Positions 6,034-15,330 of a DNA stretch of 16,669 bases are shown piece after piece (position 1 is the stretch's first letter; the number at the start of each line of letters is the position of its first letter). The translations under genes and the position numbers were made by a program. The notes below the pieces were generated by a model. That model saw only the letters and a program-made list of their open reading frames with translations, was not told the origin of the DNA and made no database searches. This DNA comes from Patescibacteria group bacterium. GTDB lineage: Bacteria; Patescibacteriota; Patescibacteriia; Patescibacteriales; UBA12465. The stretch is from NCBI GenBank assembly GCA_021734825.1, contig JAIPIE010000011.1, positions 1 through 16,669 on the forward strand, in the 5' to 3' direction.

Positions 6034-8253
6034 ATGAAATTGATAATCGTCGAGTCGCCAACAAAAGCTAAAACAATCAGTAAATTTTTAAATAAGGACT
6101 ATCAAGTTGAGTCCTCTTTTGGTCATGTGCGAGATTTACCAGCTAAGGAAATGGGTATTGATATTGAACATGACTTTGAACCAAAATATGTCACCCCGAC
6201 CAAAGCAAAAAAAACTGTCAGCGCTTTAAAGGCGGCGGCAGCCAAGGCAGATGAAGTAATCCTTGCTTCCGATGAAGACCGTGAAGGAGAAGCAATCGCC
6301 TGGCACTTGGCTCAAGTATTAAAGCTAAAACCGGAGAAAACTCAGCGCATTGTTTTTCATGAAATTACCAAACCAGCAATTTTAGAAGCCTTAGAGCACC
6401 CTCGCCTTATCAATCAAGCGCTAGTGGATGCTCAACAGGCCAGAAGAATATTGGACCGCTTAGTCGGTTATGAACTTTCTCCCTTCTTATGGAAAAAGGT
6501 ATCCAAGGGGCTCTCGGCCGGACGAGTACAAAGTGTCGCTATTAGGTTGATTGTGGAAAGAGAAAGAGAAATTCTAGCCTTTGATGCTCAAGAATATTGG
6601 ACAGTAGCTATAAAACTAGACGCTGAACGCATCAAAACAAACTTTCAAGCAGAATTATTTAGACTAAACGGTAAAACTTTTAACAAGCTGGAAATCTCTG
6701 CCGAAAAAGCCAAAGAATTAAAAAATGAATTAAAAGGAGCAGCTTGTACTATTGTTAAAATTGAACAGAAGAATGTCAGTAAAAATCCTGGCAGCCCGTT
6801 TACTACTTCCACTCTCCAGCAAGGAGTTAATCGTCTGCTTGGCTTTAGCGCCAAACAAACCATGACTCTAGCCCAGAAACTTTATGAACAGGGTTTTATC
6901 ACTTACATGCGTACCGACTCCTTAAACCTGTCCCCTCAATTTTTAAATGAATCTAAAGATTATTTACAGTCTACTCTTGGTAAAGATTATGTTCTAGCGG
7001 AACCACGAGTCTTTAAAACTAAAGGTAAGAATGCGCAAGAAGCTCATGAAGCGATACGACCAACTTTAGTCTCACGTACACCTGATGATATTAAAGATCA
7101 AGTGGATAAAAGCACTTTCCGTTTATATCAATTAATTTGGCAACGCAGTTTAGCTACTCAAATGCCAGCTGCTAAATTTAGCGCTAATGCTATTAATATC
7201 GAAGCTATTTGTAGTAACGAAAATAAACATATTTTCCGCACTAGTGGCCAGGTACTATTATTTGATGGCTATCTAAAAATTTATCCAGAAAAAACCAGTG
7301 AACAGGAACTCCCTCCATTGAAAGAAGGTGAAGAAGTCGCACTGCTAGATATTAATACTGAGCAACATTCAACAAAACCGCCAGCACGTTATAGTGATGC
7401 TGGCTTGGTCAAAGAACTGGAAAAATACGGCATTGGCCGGCCTTCCACCTATGCTCCGACTATAAACACAATCCTCACCCGCAACTATGTAGAAAGGGGC
7501 GATGACAAGCGCCTGAAACCAACCGACATCGCCTTAATAGTCAACGATTTATTAGTAGAGCACTTCAATAAGATTGTAGATTATAACTTTACCGCCGGCA
7601 TGGAAGATGATCTTGACGCTGTCGCCAACAACGAAAAAATTTGGCAACCGGTCATAGCTGATTTCTACCATGACTTCCACGATAATTTAGAAAAAAAATA
7701 CGAAGACATTAAAAAAAGTGATATTATGCCTGAAGAAAAATCAAACGAAATATGTGATAAGTGTAAATCGCCGATGATTATTAAAACCGGACGCTACGGT
7801 AAATTCTTGGCTTGCAGTGGCTATCCTGATTGCCGCAATATCAAAAAGATTAATGGTAGCCCTAGCATTAAAAAAGATGACCCTGCTTTAAACGCCTTAC
7901 AAGAAAAATATAAAGGCACTAATTGTGATAAATGTGGAGCAGAAATGATCGTTCGTTCTGGAAAATATGGACCCTTCCTCGCCTGTAGTGCTTACCCAAA
8001 ATGTAAGAATATAAAAAATATTAATGAAGAAGGAGGGAAAGAAATCACTTGCCCAGCTTGTAAAACTGGACAAATTGTAAAAAAATTTAGCCGACGCGGG
8101 GCTTTCTATGCTTGCAATAATTACCCTGATTGTAAGAATGCTTATTGGGGCAAACCAACTGGAGATAAATGCCCTGACTGCGAATCTTTATTAGTACAAG
8201 ATAAGGACGGAGGTATTGTTTGTAGCGATAAAGGTTGTGGTTACACCAAATAA
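6034..8253 (+). CDS. topA: DNA topoisomerase I (type IA) with four zinc-ribbon repeats
   Basis: A 739-residue enzyme that relaxes negative supercoils by cutting one strand and passing the other through. The toprim domain begins at once with IIVESPTKAKTI (catalytic Glu7) and has ASDEDREGEAIAWHL with Asp80, Asp82 and Glu84 for metal binding. The cleavage tyrosine is Tyr291 in GFITYMRTDS. The conserved SAGRVQSVAIRL and GIGRPSTYAP motifs are present. The C-terminus carries four cysteine modules: CDKCK...CSGYPDC, CDKCG...CSAYPKC, CPACK...CNNYPDC, and a shorter CPDC...CSDKGCG. The first three are typical zf-C4_Topoisom repeats that bind single-stranded DNA. The ATG at 6034 matches the family start exactly. 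A weak AGGGA lies 15 or more bases upstream. A strong bidirectional terminator follows. Confidence 0.97.
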   Translation: MKLIIVESPTKAKTISKFLNKDYQVESSFGHVRDLPAKEMGIDIEHDFEPKYVTPTKAKKTVSALKAAAAKADEVILASDEDREGEAIAWHLAQVLKLKPEKTQRIVFHEITKPAILEALEHPRLINQALVDAQQARRILDRLVGYELSPFLWKKVSKGLSAGRVQSVAIRLIVEREREILAFDAQEYWTVAIKLDAERIKTNFQAELFRLNGKTFNKLEISAEKAKELKNELKGAACTIVKIEQKNVSKNPGSPFTTSTLQQGVNRLLGFSAKQTMTLAQKLYEQGFITYMRTDSLNLSPQFLNESKDYLQSTLGKDYVLAEPRVFKTKGKNAQEAHEAIRPTLVSRTPDDIKDQVDKSTFRLYQLIWQRSLATQMPAAKFSANAINIEAICSNENKHIFRTSGQVLLFDGYLKIYPEKTSEQELPPLKEGEEVALLDINTEQHSTKPPARYSDAGLVKELEKYGIGRPSTYAPTINTILTRNYVERGDDKRLKPTDIALIVNDLLVEHFNKIVDYNFTAGMEDDLDAVANNEKIWQPVIADFYHDFHDNLEKKYEDIKKSDIMPEEKSNEICDKCKSPMIIKTGRYGKFLACSGYPDCRNIKKINGSPSIKKDDPALNALQEKYKGTNCDKCGAEMIVRSGKYGPFLACSAYPKCKNIKNINEEGGKEITCPACKTGQIVKKFSRRGAFYACNNYPDCKNAYWGKPTGDKCPDCESLLVQDKDGGIVCSDKGCGYTK

Positions 8254-8267
8254 AATTTTAACTCACA

Positions 8268-8309
8268 AAAAACAGCCACGTGGCCGGAAGGCTTTACGTG
8301 GCTGTTTTT
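8268..8309. terminator. Bidirectional intrinsic terminator
   Basis: A perfect 14-bp stem (8268-8281 with 8296-8309) has the GC-rich core CAGCCACGT and A/T ends, so each strand reads as a hairpin ending in T residues. The 14-nt loop contains a further 3-bp stem (8283-8285 with 8290-8292) around GGAA. It lies between the convergent topA and the membrane protein gene at 8325-8651 and should stop transcription from both. Confidence 0.92.
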
Positions 8310-8324
8310 ATATAGTTACTTAAT

Positions 8325-8651
8325 TTATTTCTTTTTTGTTTTACCGCGCCAAGATTTAATGTCACCATCTTGATCCTCATTCTTTTGCCGGCGATCTTTA
8401 GCAAACTCCATCCCTCTTTTCAACAATTCGCCAAAAATAGCTAGATAAGAGGTGCTACTAGAAATTTTATCTCTAATTAAATCTATTAAATTTTCTGCTT
8501 TACTCACACCAGTCTCTACCTGCTTAATTAAACGATAAATTCTCTGAGCACTGGCAATAAAATAATACAAGGCCCAGCACAAGAAAAAAACTAAAACCCC
8601 GCTAGATACTGCTAGAATCCAATTAAGGATGTCGCCTGAAGTTTCAAACAT
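8325..8651 (-). CDS. Small single-pass membrane protein of unknown function
   Basis: 108 residues from the ATG at 8651. A hydrophobic segment at about residues 8-34 (ILNWILAVSSGVLVFFLCWA and on) is followed by an amphipathic helical region (RIYRLIKQVETGVSKAENLIDLIRDKI) and a very basic, polar tail ending GKTKKK. The likely topology is N-terminus outside or within the membrane, and a helical tail in the cytoplasm. A GTG at 8675, with AAGGGG a short way upstream, would add eight residues (MSSSYNKI); the choice is uncertain. It is the last gene of the valS-pheS-pheT cluster, 50 bases or so after pheT. I recognise no named family. The position behind pheT could matter or be chance. Confidence 0.75.
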   Translation of the reverse strand: MFETSGDILNWILAVSSGVLVFFLCWALYYFIASAQRIYRLIKQVETGVSKAENLIDLIRDKISSSTSYLAIFGELLKRGMEFAKDRRQKNEDQDGDIKSWRGKTKKK

Positions 8652-8703
8652 AATTTTATTGTAGCTCGAAGACACTTACGTGCCCCTTCGGCTTTATTAA
8701 TAA

Positions 8704-11124
8704 TTAAAAGTCTCTTACTTGTGCCTCGAACCTATCATGACAAATCTGCATTAAATCTTTTTGAATCAAATCAACTTCTTCCGCGGTTAAAGTCTTGTCA
8801 GTCGATTGATAAGTCAAATGGAAAGCCCAACTTTTTTTATTTTCACCTAGAGCTTCGCCCTGATAAACATCAAATAATTCCGCTTTTGTTAACAGGGGGT
8901 GAAAATTTACTAAGAGCCTCCAGAAGTCATTATATAATATTTTTTCATCTACTACAAAGGAGATATCACGCACAACTGCTGGATACTTAGGAGATTCTTT
9001 ATATTGATTAATCGGTAAACTCTTATCCAGCAAAAGTAAATCTTTAAAATTTATTTCCGCAAAAGCGGTCTTTACCTTCAAACCAAAGTTATTTGCTAGT
9101 TTATTGTCCAAAATTCCCAAAACACCAAGCTCTTTATCGTGACAATAAATGGAGGCCGCCTGTCCCTCCTTAGTCCAATTCGGTAAATTTTCTAAAGCAG
9201 TGTATTCCAGCGTAACCTGAGGCCATAAAGAACTAAATAATAACTCTAAGACTGACTTTAAACGACTAAAAGCTTGATTCTCGTCTGTACTTGAGATTAC
9301 TAGACCTAAACGCTTGCCTTGATAGGGTAAAAAATCTCCTTTTTCATCTTTCACATATTCACCAGGTAAGGACAAAAATATGCGACCAAGCTCAAATAAA
9401 CCTACTTCTGCATAATTAAATTGATTTAAACGCACGTTTTGTAATAAGCCTGGAAGTAAACTTTGTCTAAGAAGTGCTTGTTGTTCTGAAACAGGATTTA
9501 CTAATTTTAAATAACGACTAAAATCAAGATTTAACTTGGCTAAGGATGATTCGCTGACAAAAGAATAATTATAAACTTCCAATAAACGCCCACCCCCACT
9601 TAAGACATCTTGAATTTTTCGCTCTAACATCAACTCCTTGTTCTCCGGTAAAAAAGACAAAGTACTATTGGGAGTAGCAGCGGGAATATTATCATAGCCA
9701 ATAATTCTGGCTATTTCCTCTAGTATATCCTCTTTAATAGTCACGTCTTTTATTGCTCGCCAAGATGGCGGAGTGACCATAAATAAATTTTTATCTATTT
9801 CTACTTGGAAACCAAGGCGCTCCAAAACACCTTGCACCTCCTTACGATTTATCTGTTTACCAATTTTTTTCTTCAACCAAGTAAAGTCCAAAGAGATCGC
9901 TTTAATTTCTGAATCAAAATTACGCGCATCTATAACTTCCCCAGCTATCTCCGCCTCTGGAAATATTTCCTTAATTAATTGCCAGGCTTTTTTCCAAGCC
10001 ATTTCCGGTAAATTAGGGTCAAGCGTCTTTTCAAAACGCATAGAAGCATCTGTACGTAGATTTAATTTTTGTGAAGCCTTGCGCACAAAAACGGCATCAA
10101 AATTCGCTGCCTCTAAAATAACACTTGTGGTATCTTCCTTAATCGCACTATTAGCCCCACCTATAATTCCAGCAATAGCGATGGCCTCCGCACCATTACT
10201 AATAACAATAGTGTCTTTTGTTAATAAACGCTCCTTGCCATCAAGTGTTTCTAAGCTTTCATCGTCCTTAGATAAACGTACAGAAATTTTCTGAATTTTG
10301 TCAGCATCAAAAACGTGTAGTGGTTGTCCTGATTCAAACATCACATAATTAGTGATATCGACCAGGGCATTAATTGGTCGGACGTTTACTGCCGCTAAAC
10401 GCTCTTTTAACCATTTGGGCGACTCTATATTTTTGACATTATTTATTTTAACAGCGATATAACGAGAACAAATATTTTTATCTTCGATTTTAACAGAAAT
10501 TTTTTCTTTGCCAGTGGGTATTAGTATTTTTTCGTCTATTTTTAAATAAGGCAACAAGGGTGTTTTTAATAAAGTGCTAATTTCTCGTGCCATACCATAA
10601 TGCCCCCAAAGATCACCGCGATTAGATAAAGACTTATTATCAATTTCTAAGATAATATCATTTAAAAGTAGATAGGAAGAAAAACTTTGTCCGACCTTAG
10701 CATGCTTAGGCAAAACCATGATGCCTTCATGATCACTGCCAAGACCTAATTCATCTTCAGCGCAGATCATACCAGTAGACCTCTCTCCTCTAATTTCTGC
10801 GTCCTTAATTACTAAACCATTCGGCAGTGTTGCTCCTACCAAGGCAACGGCCACGCGCTGACCAACAGCTACATTAGGCGCCCCACAAACAATAGCTAAA
10901 GTTTCTTTTTTTACATCAACTTTGGTTAAGCGTAGTCTATCGGCATTGGGGTGAGCTTCAACTGATAAAACTTTACCCACTACAACCCTGTCAAAAGCTT
11001 CGCTCTGAGCGCGCCAAGATTCAACTTCAACCGTATGTAGAGTCAAAAGCTGAGCTAACTCTTCCGGCTTTATTTTACTAGGTATTTTAACAAAGTCTTT
11101 TAGCCAATTTAAAGATAAATACAT
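8704..11124 (-). CDS. pheT: Phenylalanyl-tRNA synthetase beta subunit
   Basis: 806 residues, the usual length for the bacterial beta chain, which pairs with PheS as an alpha2-beta2 enzyme charging tRNA-Phe. Domains in order: a short N-terminal module (MYLSLNWLKDFV); a tRNA-binding OB-fold domain at about 40-150 (VGKVLSVEAHPNADRLRL, then VCGAPNV); a B3/4 editing domain at about 200-380 (NVRPINALVDITNYVMFE, GQPLHVFDAD, GGANSAI), which hydrolyses Tyr-tRNA-Phe; a B5 domain; a catalytic-like fold (EIARIIGYDNIP, NPVSEQQALLRQSLLPGLL); and a C-terminal ferredoxin-like anticodon-binding domain (KYPAVVRDISFVVDE). The ATG follows the pheS stop by 12 bases, so the two chains are made from one message. 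No Shine-Dalgarno motif is visible. Confidence 0.97.
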   Translation of the reverse strand: MYLSLNWLKDFVKIPSKIKPEELAQLLTLHTVEVESWRAQSEAFDRVVVGKVLSVEAHPNADRLRLTKVDVKKETLAIVCGAPNVAVGQRVAVALVGATLPNGLVIKDAEIRGERSTGMICAEDELGLGSDHEGIMVLPKHAKVGQSFSSYLLLNDIILEIDNKSLSNRGDLWGHYGMAREISTLLKTPLLPYLKIDEKILIPTGKEKISVKIEDKNICSRYIAVKINNVKNIESPKWLKERLAAVNVRPINALVDITNYVMFESGQPLHVFDADKIQKISVRLSKDDESLETLDGKERLLTKDTIVISNGAEAIAIAGIIGGANSAIKEDTTSVILEAANFDAVFVRKASQKLNLRTDASMRFEKTLDPNLPEMAWKKAWQLIKEIFPEAEIAGEVIDARNFDSEIKAISLDFTWLKKKIGKQINRKEVQGVLERLGFQVEIDKNLFMVTPPSWRAIKDVTIKEDILEEIARIIGYDNIPAATPNSTLSFLPENKELMLERKIQDVLSGGGRLLEVYNYSFVSESSLAKLNLDFSRYLKLVNPVSEQQALLRQSLLPGLLQNVRLNQFNYAEVGLFELGRIFLSLPGEYVKDEKGDFLPYQGKRLGLVISSTDENQAFSRLKSVLELLFSSLWPQVTLEYTALENLPNWTKEGQAASIYCHDKELGVLGILDNKLANNFGLKVKTAFAEINFKDLLLLDKSLPINQYKESPKYPAVVRDISFVVDEKILYNDFWRLLVNFHPLLTKAELFDVYQGEALGENKKSWAFHLTYQSTDKTLTAEEVDLIQKDLMQICHDRFEAQVRDF

Positions 11125-11136
11125 AATATAAACAGA

Positions 11137-12165
11137 TTAAAATTGTTTTAGAAAGCGCATATCGCCACTATTAAATAAACGGACATCATCAATGCCATAT
11201 TTTAACATGGCTAAACGATTCAAACCAAAGCCAAAGGCAAAGCCTGAATATTTTTCTGGATCGATGTTGCCGGCGCGTAAAACATTAGGATGAATCAGAC
11301 CACAGCCAACAATTTCTAACCAACCAGAATGTTTACAAACACGACAACCCTGACCATGACAAAGAAAACAAGTATATTCTCCGTTCGAACCCGGCTCAAC
11401 AAAGGGATAGAACTTTGGACGCATACGTAATTTTGTATCTGGACCATACAGTTTTTTTCCAACCGCCTCCAAAATATTCTTCATGTGAGCAAAATTAATA
11501 TCTTTGCCAATCATCATCCCCTCTAATTGATAAAAAGTATGTTCATGGCGAGCATCAGTCGATTCACTACGAAAAACACGTCCGGGCATAATCATGCGCA
11601 AAGGAGCTCCATATTTTTGCATAGCCCTCACCTGAGTGTTTGAAGTTTGAGAACGCATAGCTAAGTCATACTCCCCTTCCTTATTTTTAATATCAACATA
11701 AAAGGTGTCCTGCATATCCCGCGCCGGATGATGAGGAGGAACATTTAAAGCTTCAAAATTGTAGAATTCACTTTCCAATTCCGGTCCATCCATCACCTGA
11801 AAACCAAGTGTTGCAAAAAAATCTTCCAGCTCTCGTTTTAATAAACTCAGTGGGTGTAAGTGTCCGCCTTCTATTTTTTCACCAGGAATAGTAGAGTCTA
11901 ATTGCTTATTGAGATCGGATTTTTTTTCCATACTAAGCTTAGTCTCTATAAATTTAGCTTGAAGTTCTTGTTTAATAACATTGGCCAGCTCCCCAACATC
12001 TCTTCTTAAATCAAGACTCAAATCTTTCAGCTCTCCCAAAATATTACTAAGATGCCCCTTACGAGAAAGGTATTTGATTTCTAAATCGCGTAGACTGGAT
12101 GAATCCTTAACCGTTTCTAAGGCAGACAAAAATTCTTCACGTAATTTTTCTAATTTATTTTTCAT
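11137..12165 (-). CDS. pheS: Phenylalanyl-tRNA synthetase alpha subunit
   Basis: 342 residues forming the catalytic class II chain of PheRS. The N-terminal 80 or so residues form the coiled-coil arm that contacts tRNA-Phe. The core shows HPLSLLKRELEDFFATLGF (motif 1 region), RSQTSNTQVRAM, the motif 2 region PGRVFRSESTDARHEHTFYQLEG, and motif 3 GFAFGFGLNRLAMLKYGIDDVR. A cysteine cluster, CFLCHGQGCRVC, lies before SGWLEIVGCGLIHPNVL; this is common in bacterial PheS. Its ATG begins one base after the stop of the upstream membrane-protein gene, which suggests translational coupling. Confidence 0.97.
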   Translation of the reverse strand: MKNKLEKLREEFLSALETVKDSSSLRDLEIKYLSRKGHLSNILGELKDLSLDLRRDVGELANVIKQELQAKFIETKLSMEKKSDLNKQLDSTIPGEKIEGGHLHPLSLLKRELEDFFATLGFQVMDGPELESEFYNFEALNVPPHHPARDMQDTFYVDIKNKEGEYDLAMRSQTSNTQVRAMQKYGAPLRMIMPGRVFRSESTDARHEHTFYQLEGMMIGKDINFAHMKNILEAVGKKLYGPDTKLRMRPKFYPFVEPGSNGEYTCFLCHGQGCRVCKHSGWLEIVGCGLIHPNVLRAGNIDPEKYSGFAFGFGLNRLAMLKYGIDDVRLFNSGDMRFLKQF

Positions 12166-12166
12166 A

Positions 12167-12553
12167 TTATTTTAGACGACTCTTTTTATAGCTGGCCACA
12201 AATAATTCTAAAATGGCAAAAATTATCAATAATAGAGCAACATTCAACCAGGTAAAAAGATTATTAGATAAAAGGAATAAAGCTATAACAATAAACAAAG
12301 CAAACAAAAAAGATTGGCGAAAGGCAGTAGAAACGGCATAAAATACTAAATCTCTTTTTAAAGCTACAAAACGAATAATAAAGCCCAATAGAGCGGCTGT
12401 CCCAGATAAAGCTAGAAACAAGGCCACATAAAACAACATGAAGCCAAGCCAATTAGTAGCAGTAGGATCGATTAAATTTAACATTAGAGCAAATATGCCC
12501 CAACACAGCAAAGTCATCGTTCCCATTACCCAGAGATAATTTTTTAAAGTCAT
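12167..12553 (-). CDS. Four-helix membrane protein of unknown function
   Basis: 128 residues, nearly all hydrophobic, with four predicted transmembrane helices at about 6-27, 36-62, 78-96 and 100-121. A short basic loop lies between helices 2 and 3 (RFVALKRD) and the C-terminus is basic (SYKKSRLK), which by the positive-inside rule puts both in the cytoplasm. No catalytic motif is visible and I do not recognise a named family. It lies between valS (11 bases upstream) and pheS (one base downstream), so it is locked into the synthetase operon. The gene is real: the frame is long for its composition, has an ATG, and its spacing is as tight as that of its neighbours. Confidence 0.82.
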   Translation of the reverse strand: MTLKNYLWVMGTMTLLCWGIFALMLNLIDPTATNWLGFMLFYVALFLALSGTAALLGFIIRFVALKRDLVFYAVSTAFRQSFLFALFIVIALFLLSNNLFTWLNVALLLIIFAILELFVASYKKSRLK

Positions 12554-12564
12554 AATTTATAAAA

Positions 12565-15207
12565 TTAAATTTCAAGCTTAAGGGCTTCATTAATATTTGC
12601 CAGGTCTGTTTTATAACGATTAAGTTTTTCGGTTTCAGCGGCCACAATATTAGCCGGTGCCCGCGAGACAAATTCTTTATTATCTAAACGTTGACTTAAA
12701 TTGCTAATTAATCCTTCTAAATTGGCTCTTTCTTTAATAAGGCGAGCCTTTTCTTTTTCTGAATCAATAGCGCCCAATAAATATATTTCCGTATTAGCTA
12801 AACTTATTTTAATAGCAGCTTCTGTCGGCGCCACTGTTACTAATTCAAGAGATTCTACGCCAGTACGCAAAGACTTAATTAAAGCTTCTTGTTCTTTTAA
12901 TAAAGAAGACCGTTCACCAATAACAAGTGCCTGCACTTTACGGGCTGGTTCAATTTTATTAACACTGCGAGCATTACGAATAGCGATAATTGCTTCTTGA
13001 ATAAAACTAAAACTATCGCCATCAGTTTCAGAGACTGAAACCCAAAAATCGAGCTTATCATTCATTTCCGGCCACTGTTCAACCATTAATAAATTATCAT
13101 TAAAGCTAGACCAAATGGCTTCGGTAACATAAGGAATAAAGGGGTGCCACATAATCAAGACATTCTTTAGTATATAAATAAGAATAGTCCCTTTATTTTT
13201 TTCAACTTTAGCTATTTCTAAATACCAATCAGCTAACTTATTCCAAGTAAAGTCATATAGGGCTTCCGCGCCGATAGCATAATTAAACTCCGAAAAAGAG
13301 ACATCTAATGTCTTACGCGCACTTAACAATTCGCTTAATATCCATTTATCCGCCAAGCTGATAGCTTTGGGTAAAACGTTGATACTAGTTTTCAAATCAT
13401 CATCACTGGCATCACTTAAAATAAAGCGTGATATATTCCAAAGCTTATTAATAAAATTTCTTTTTGCTTCTATCTTTTCTTCGTTGTAACGAGAGTCATT
13501 ACCGGGAGTTGAGCCCATAAGCAAAGATAAGCGCACCGCATCGGCCCCATACTTAGCTATAGTCTCTAAAGGGTCAACGCCATTACCTTTGGATTTAGAC
13601 ATCTTTTTCCCTTTTTCATCTAAAATGGTGCCGTGTAAATAAACATGGGAAAAGGGCTTCTCCCCCAGAGCAAACAAAGACATCATCATCATGCGAGAAA
13701 CCCACAAAGTTAAAATTTCGTAACCGGTTTCCAGGACCTGGGTAGGATGAAAACGGGCAAGATCGCCAGTTTTTTGTCCGTCTTTAAAATTATCTGGCCA
13801 ACCAAGGGTAGAAAAAGTCCACATCCCCGAAGAAAACCAAGTATCAAGCGTGTCTTTATCTTCAATCCAAGCATCTCCAGCCGGAGCCTCTTCGCCGACA
13901 AAAACTTCATCGCCACGATACCAAGCGGGGATGCTATGCCCAAACCAAATCTGTCTGGAAATACACCAGTCATGTAAATTCTCCATCCAATCGCAATAGC
14001 GCTTATTAAACCTTTCTGGTAAAAATTTAACTTCCTCATTTTTAACTAATTCAAGCGCCGCCTGTTTCATTGATCGCCCCTTTAAGCGAGTAACGGGAGC
14101 GTCCACCGAAATAAACCATTGTTTTGATGGGAGTGGTTCAATCGGACTATCACAGCGATAGCAACAAGAAAGATTATTAACAATTTCTTCTTCTTTAGTA
14201 ATTAATTTTTGTTGATTTAAACGCTCAATAATAACCTGCCTAACGGCAATTGTTGTTAGACCTGAGTATTCACCAAAACCTTCTTTAATTAAACCGTTCT
14301 CATTAATCACTTTAATAATTGGTAAATTATTTTCTTCGGCCATGTGCCAATCAACAGCTGAATGAGCCGGAGTCACACCCAGGGCGCCAGTACCAAAATC
14401 CATCTCAACGTTACGGTCAGCAATAACTTTAATATTTAAATCTTGCCCACAAAAATTTAATTTATACTCCTTGCCAATAAATTCCTGATAACGTTCATCC
14501 TTAGGATTAACAGCGACAGCTGTGTCTCCTAATTTTGTTTCTGGACGAGTAGTTGAAATAGCAATAGGAAAATCAGGACTATATTTAAAGGTATATAGTT
14601 TAGCTGTCTGTTCTTTATATTCAACCTCATCATCAGCTAAAGTAGAGTGACAGCGAGGACACCAATTAACTATTCTTTCCCCGCGATAAATAATACCTTC
14701 ACGGTACATGTCCAAAAACATCTTTTTGACCGCCTGCTGACGCTTTTCATCAAGAGTAAAGGCGAGGCGCGACCAATCAAGCGAAGCTCCCATTTTACGG
14801 GTTTGTCTTAAAATAGTTGCTTGAGTTTCAACCACAAATTTCTGCACCTCAACTAAAAACTTTTCTCGTCCTAAATCGTGTCGAGTCTTACCACTTTCTG
14901 CAAAAATCTTCTTTTCTACCATATTCTGGGTAGCGATAGCCGCATGATCGGTTCCAGGTAACCAAAGCGTACGATAGCCATTCTGACGTCGATAGCGCAC
15001 CATTAAATCCTCAATCGCCAACATAGCACTGTGCCCTAAGTGAAGTTTTGCTGTAATATTAGGTGGAGGAAGTATAATAGTATAAGTAGGGGCGTCATCT
15101 GGTAAATCAAGCTTATCTGGATTAAAAAAACCAGAATCTTCCCATTTTTGATAGATATTATCTTCAAATATATCCGGATTATAAATTTTTTCTAATTCGT
15201 TTTTCAT
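12565..15207 (-). CDS. valS: Valyl-tRNA synthetase
   Basis: 880 residues, the normal size for bacterial ValRS, a class I enzyme that charges tRNA-Val. The ATP-binding HIGH motif is HLGH at 56-59 within PPPNITAKLHLGH; the KMSKS motif is at 535-539 (GKKMSKSKGNGVDP). The inserted CP1 editing domain (FPIAISTTRPETKLGDTAVAVNP, GTGALGVTPAHSAVDW) hydrolyses Thr-tRNA-Val. Two cysteine pairs (CPRC near the start of CP1 and CYRC near its end) may bind zinc. An anticodon-binding helical domain follows, and the chain ends in the coiled coil typical of ValRS (SEKEKARLIKERANLEGLI). A TTG at 15243 would add 12 residues not found in the family; the ATG at 15207 is preferred, though AAAGG sits almost against it. 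It is the first gene of the operon. Confidence 0.97.
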   Translation of the reverse strand: MKNELEKIYNPDIFEDNIYQKWEDSGFFNPDKLDLPDDAPTYTIILPPPNITAKLHLGHSAMLAIEDLMVRYRRQNGYRTLWLPGTDHAAIATQNMVEKKIFAESGKTRHDLGREKFLVEVQKFVVETQATILRQTRKMGASLDWSRLAFTLDEKRQQAVKKMFLDMYREGIIYRGERIVNWCPRCHSTLADDEVEYKEQTAKLYTFKYSPDFPIAISTTRPETKLGDTAVAVNPKDERYQEFIGKEYKLNFCGQDLNIKVIADRNVEMDFGTGALGVTPAHSAVDWHMAEENNLPIIKVINENGLIKEGFGEYSGLTTIAVRQVIIERLNQQKLITKEEEIVNNLSCCYRCDSPIEPLPSKQWFISVDAPVTRLKGRSMKQAALELVKNEEVKFLPERFNKRYCDWMENLHDWCISRQIWFGHSIPAWYRGDEVFVGEEAPAGDAWIEDKDTLDTWFSSGMWTFSTLGWPDNFKDGQKTGDLARFHPTQVLETGYEILTLWVSRMMMMSLFALGEKPFSHVYLHGTILDEKGKKMSKSKGNGVDPLETIAKYGADAVRLSLLMGSTPGNDSRYNEEKIEAKRNFINKLWNISRFILSDASDDDLKTSINVLPKAISLADKWILSELLSARKTLDVSFSEFNYAIGAEALYDFTWNKLADWYLEIAKVEKNKGTILIYILKNVLIMWHPFIPYVTEAIWSSFNDNLLMVEQWPEMNDKLDFWVSVSETDGDSFSFIQEAIIAIRNARSVNKIEPARKVQALVIGERSSLLKEQEALIKSLRTGVESLELVTVAPTEAAIKISLANTEIYLLGAIDSEKEKARLIKERANLEGLISNLSQRLDNKEFVSRAPANIVAAETEKLNRYKTDLANINEALKLEI

Positions 15208-15255
15208 ACCTTTAAAATTACCAAAAATATGCCTTTGCGTCAACCTTAAATTACC

Positions 15256-15284
15256 TTGACTCTAGCCAAAATTAATTATATATT
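15256..15284 (+). promoter_or_regulatory. Promoter of the DHH-family gene
   Basis: TTGACT (15256-15261, five of six), a 17-bp spacer and TATATT (15279-15284, five of six). The predicted start near 15291 leaves a leader of about 40 nt. A second TATAAT at 15319-15324, without a good -35, lies six bases before the ATG and could give a leaderless message. Confidence 0.6.
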
Positions 15285-15305
15285 GAATGGTTGAGTTATA
15301 GACAA
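15277..15305 (-). promoter_or_regulatory. Candidate promoter of the valS operon, overlapping the divergent promoter
   Basis: On the minus strand TTGTCT (15300-15305, four of six), a 17-bp spacer and TATATA (15277-15282, four of six). Its -10 overlaps the -10 of the plus-strand promoter, so the two could compete. An alternative nearer valS is TTGACG (15238-15243), 17 bp, TAATTT (15215-15220), which would start transcription almost at the ATG. Confidence 0.35.
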
Positions 15306-15330
15306 TATTTGCTAACTATATAATTTTCAA

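Noticed and set aside
9773..10294. 173-codon frame on the plus strand inside pheT
   Set aside because: It lies wholly antisense to a well-conserved part of pheT (B3/4 to B5 region), has no promoter or start signal, and its composition mirrors the codons on the other strand.
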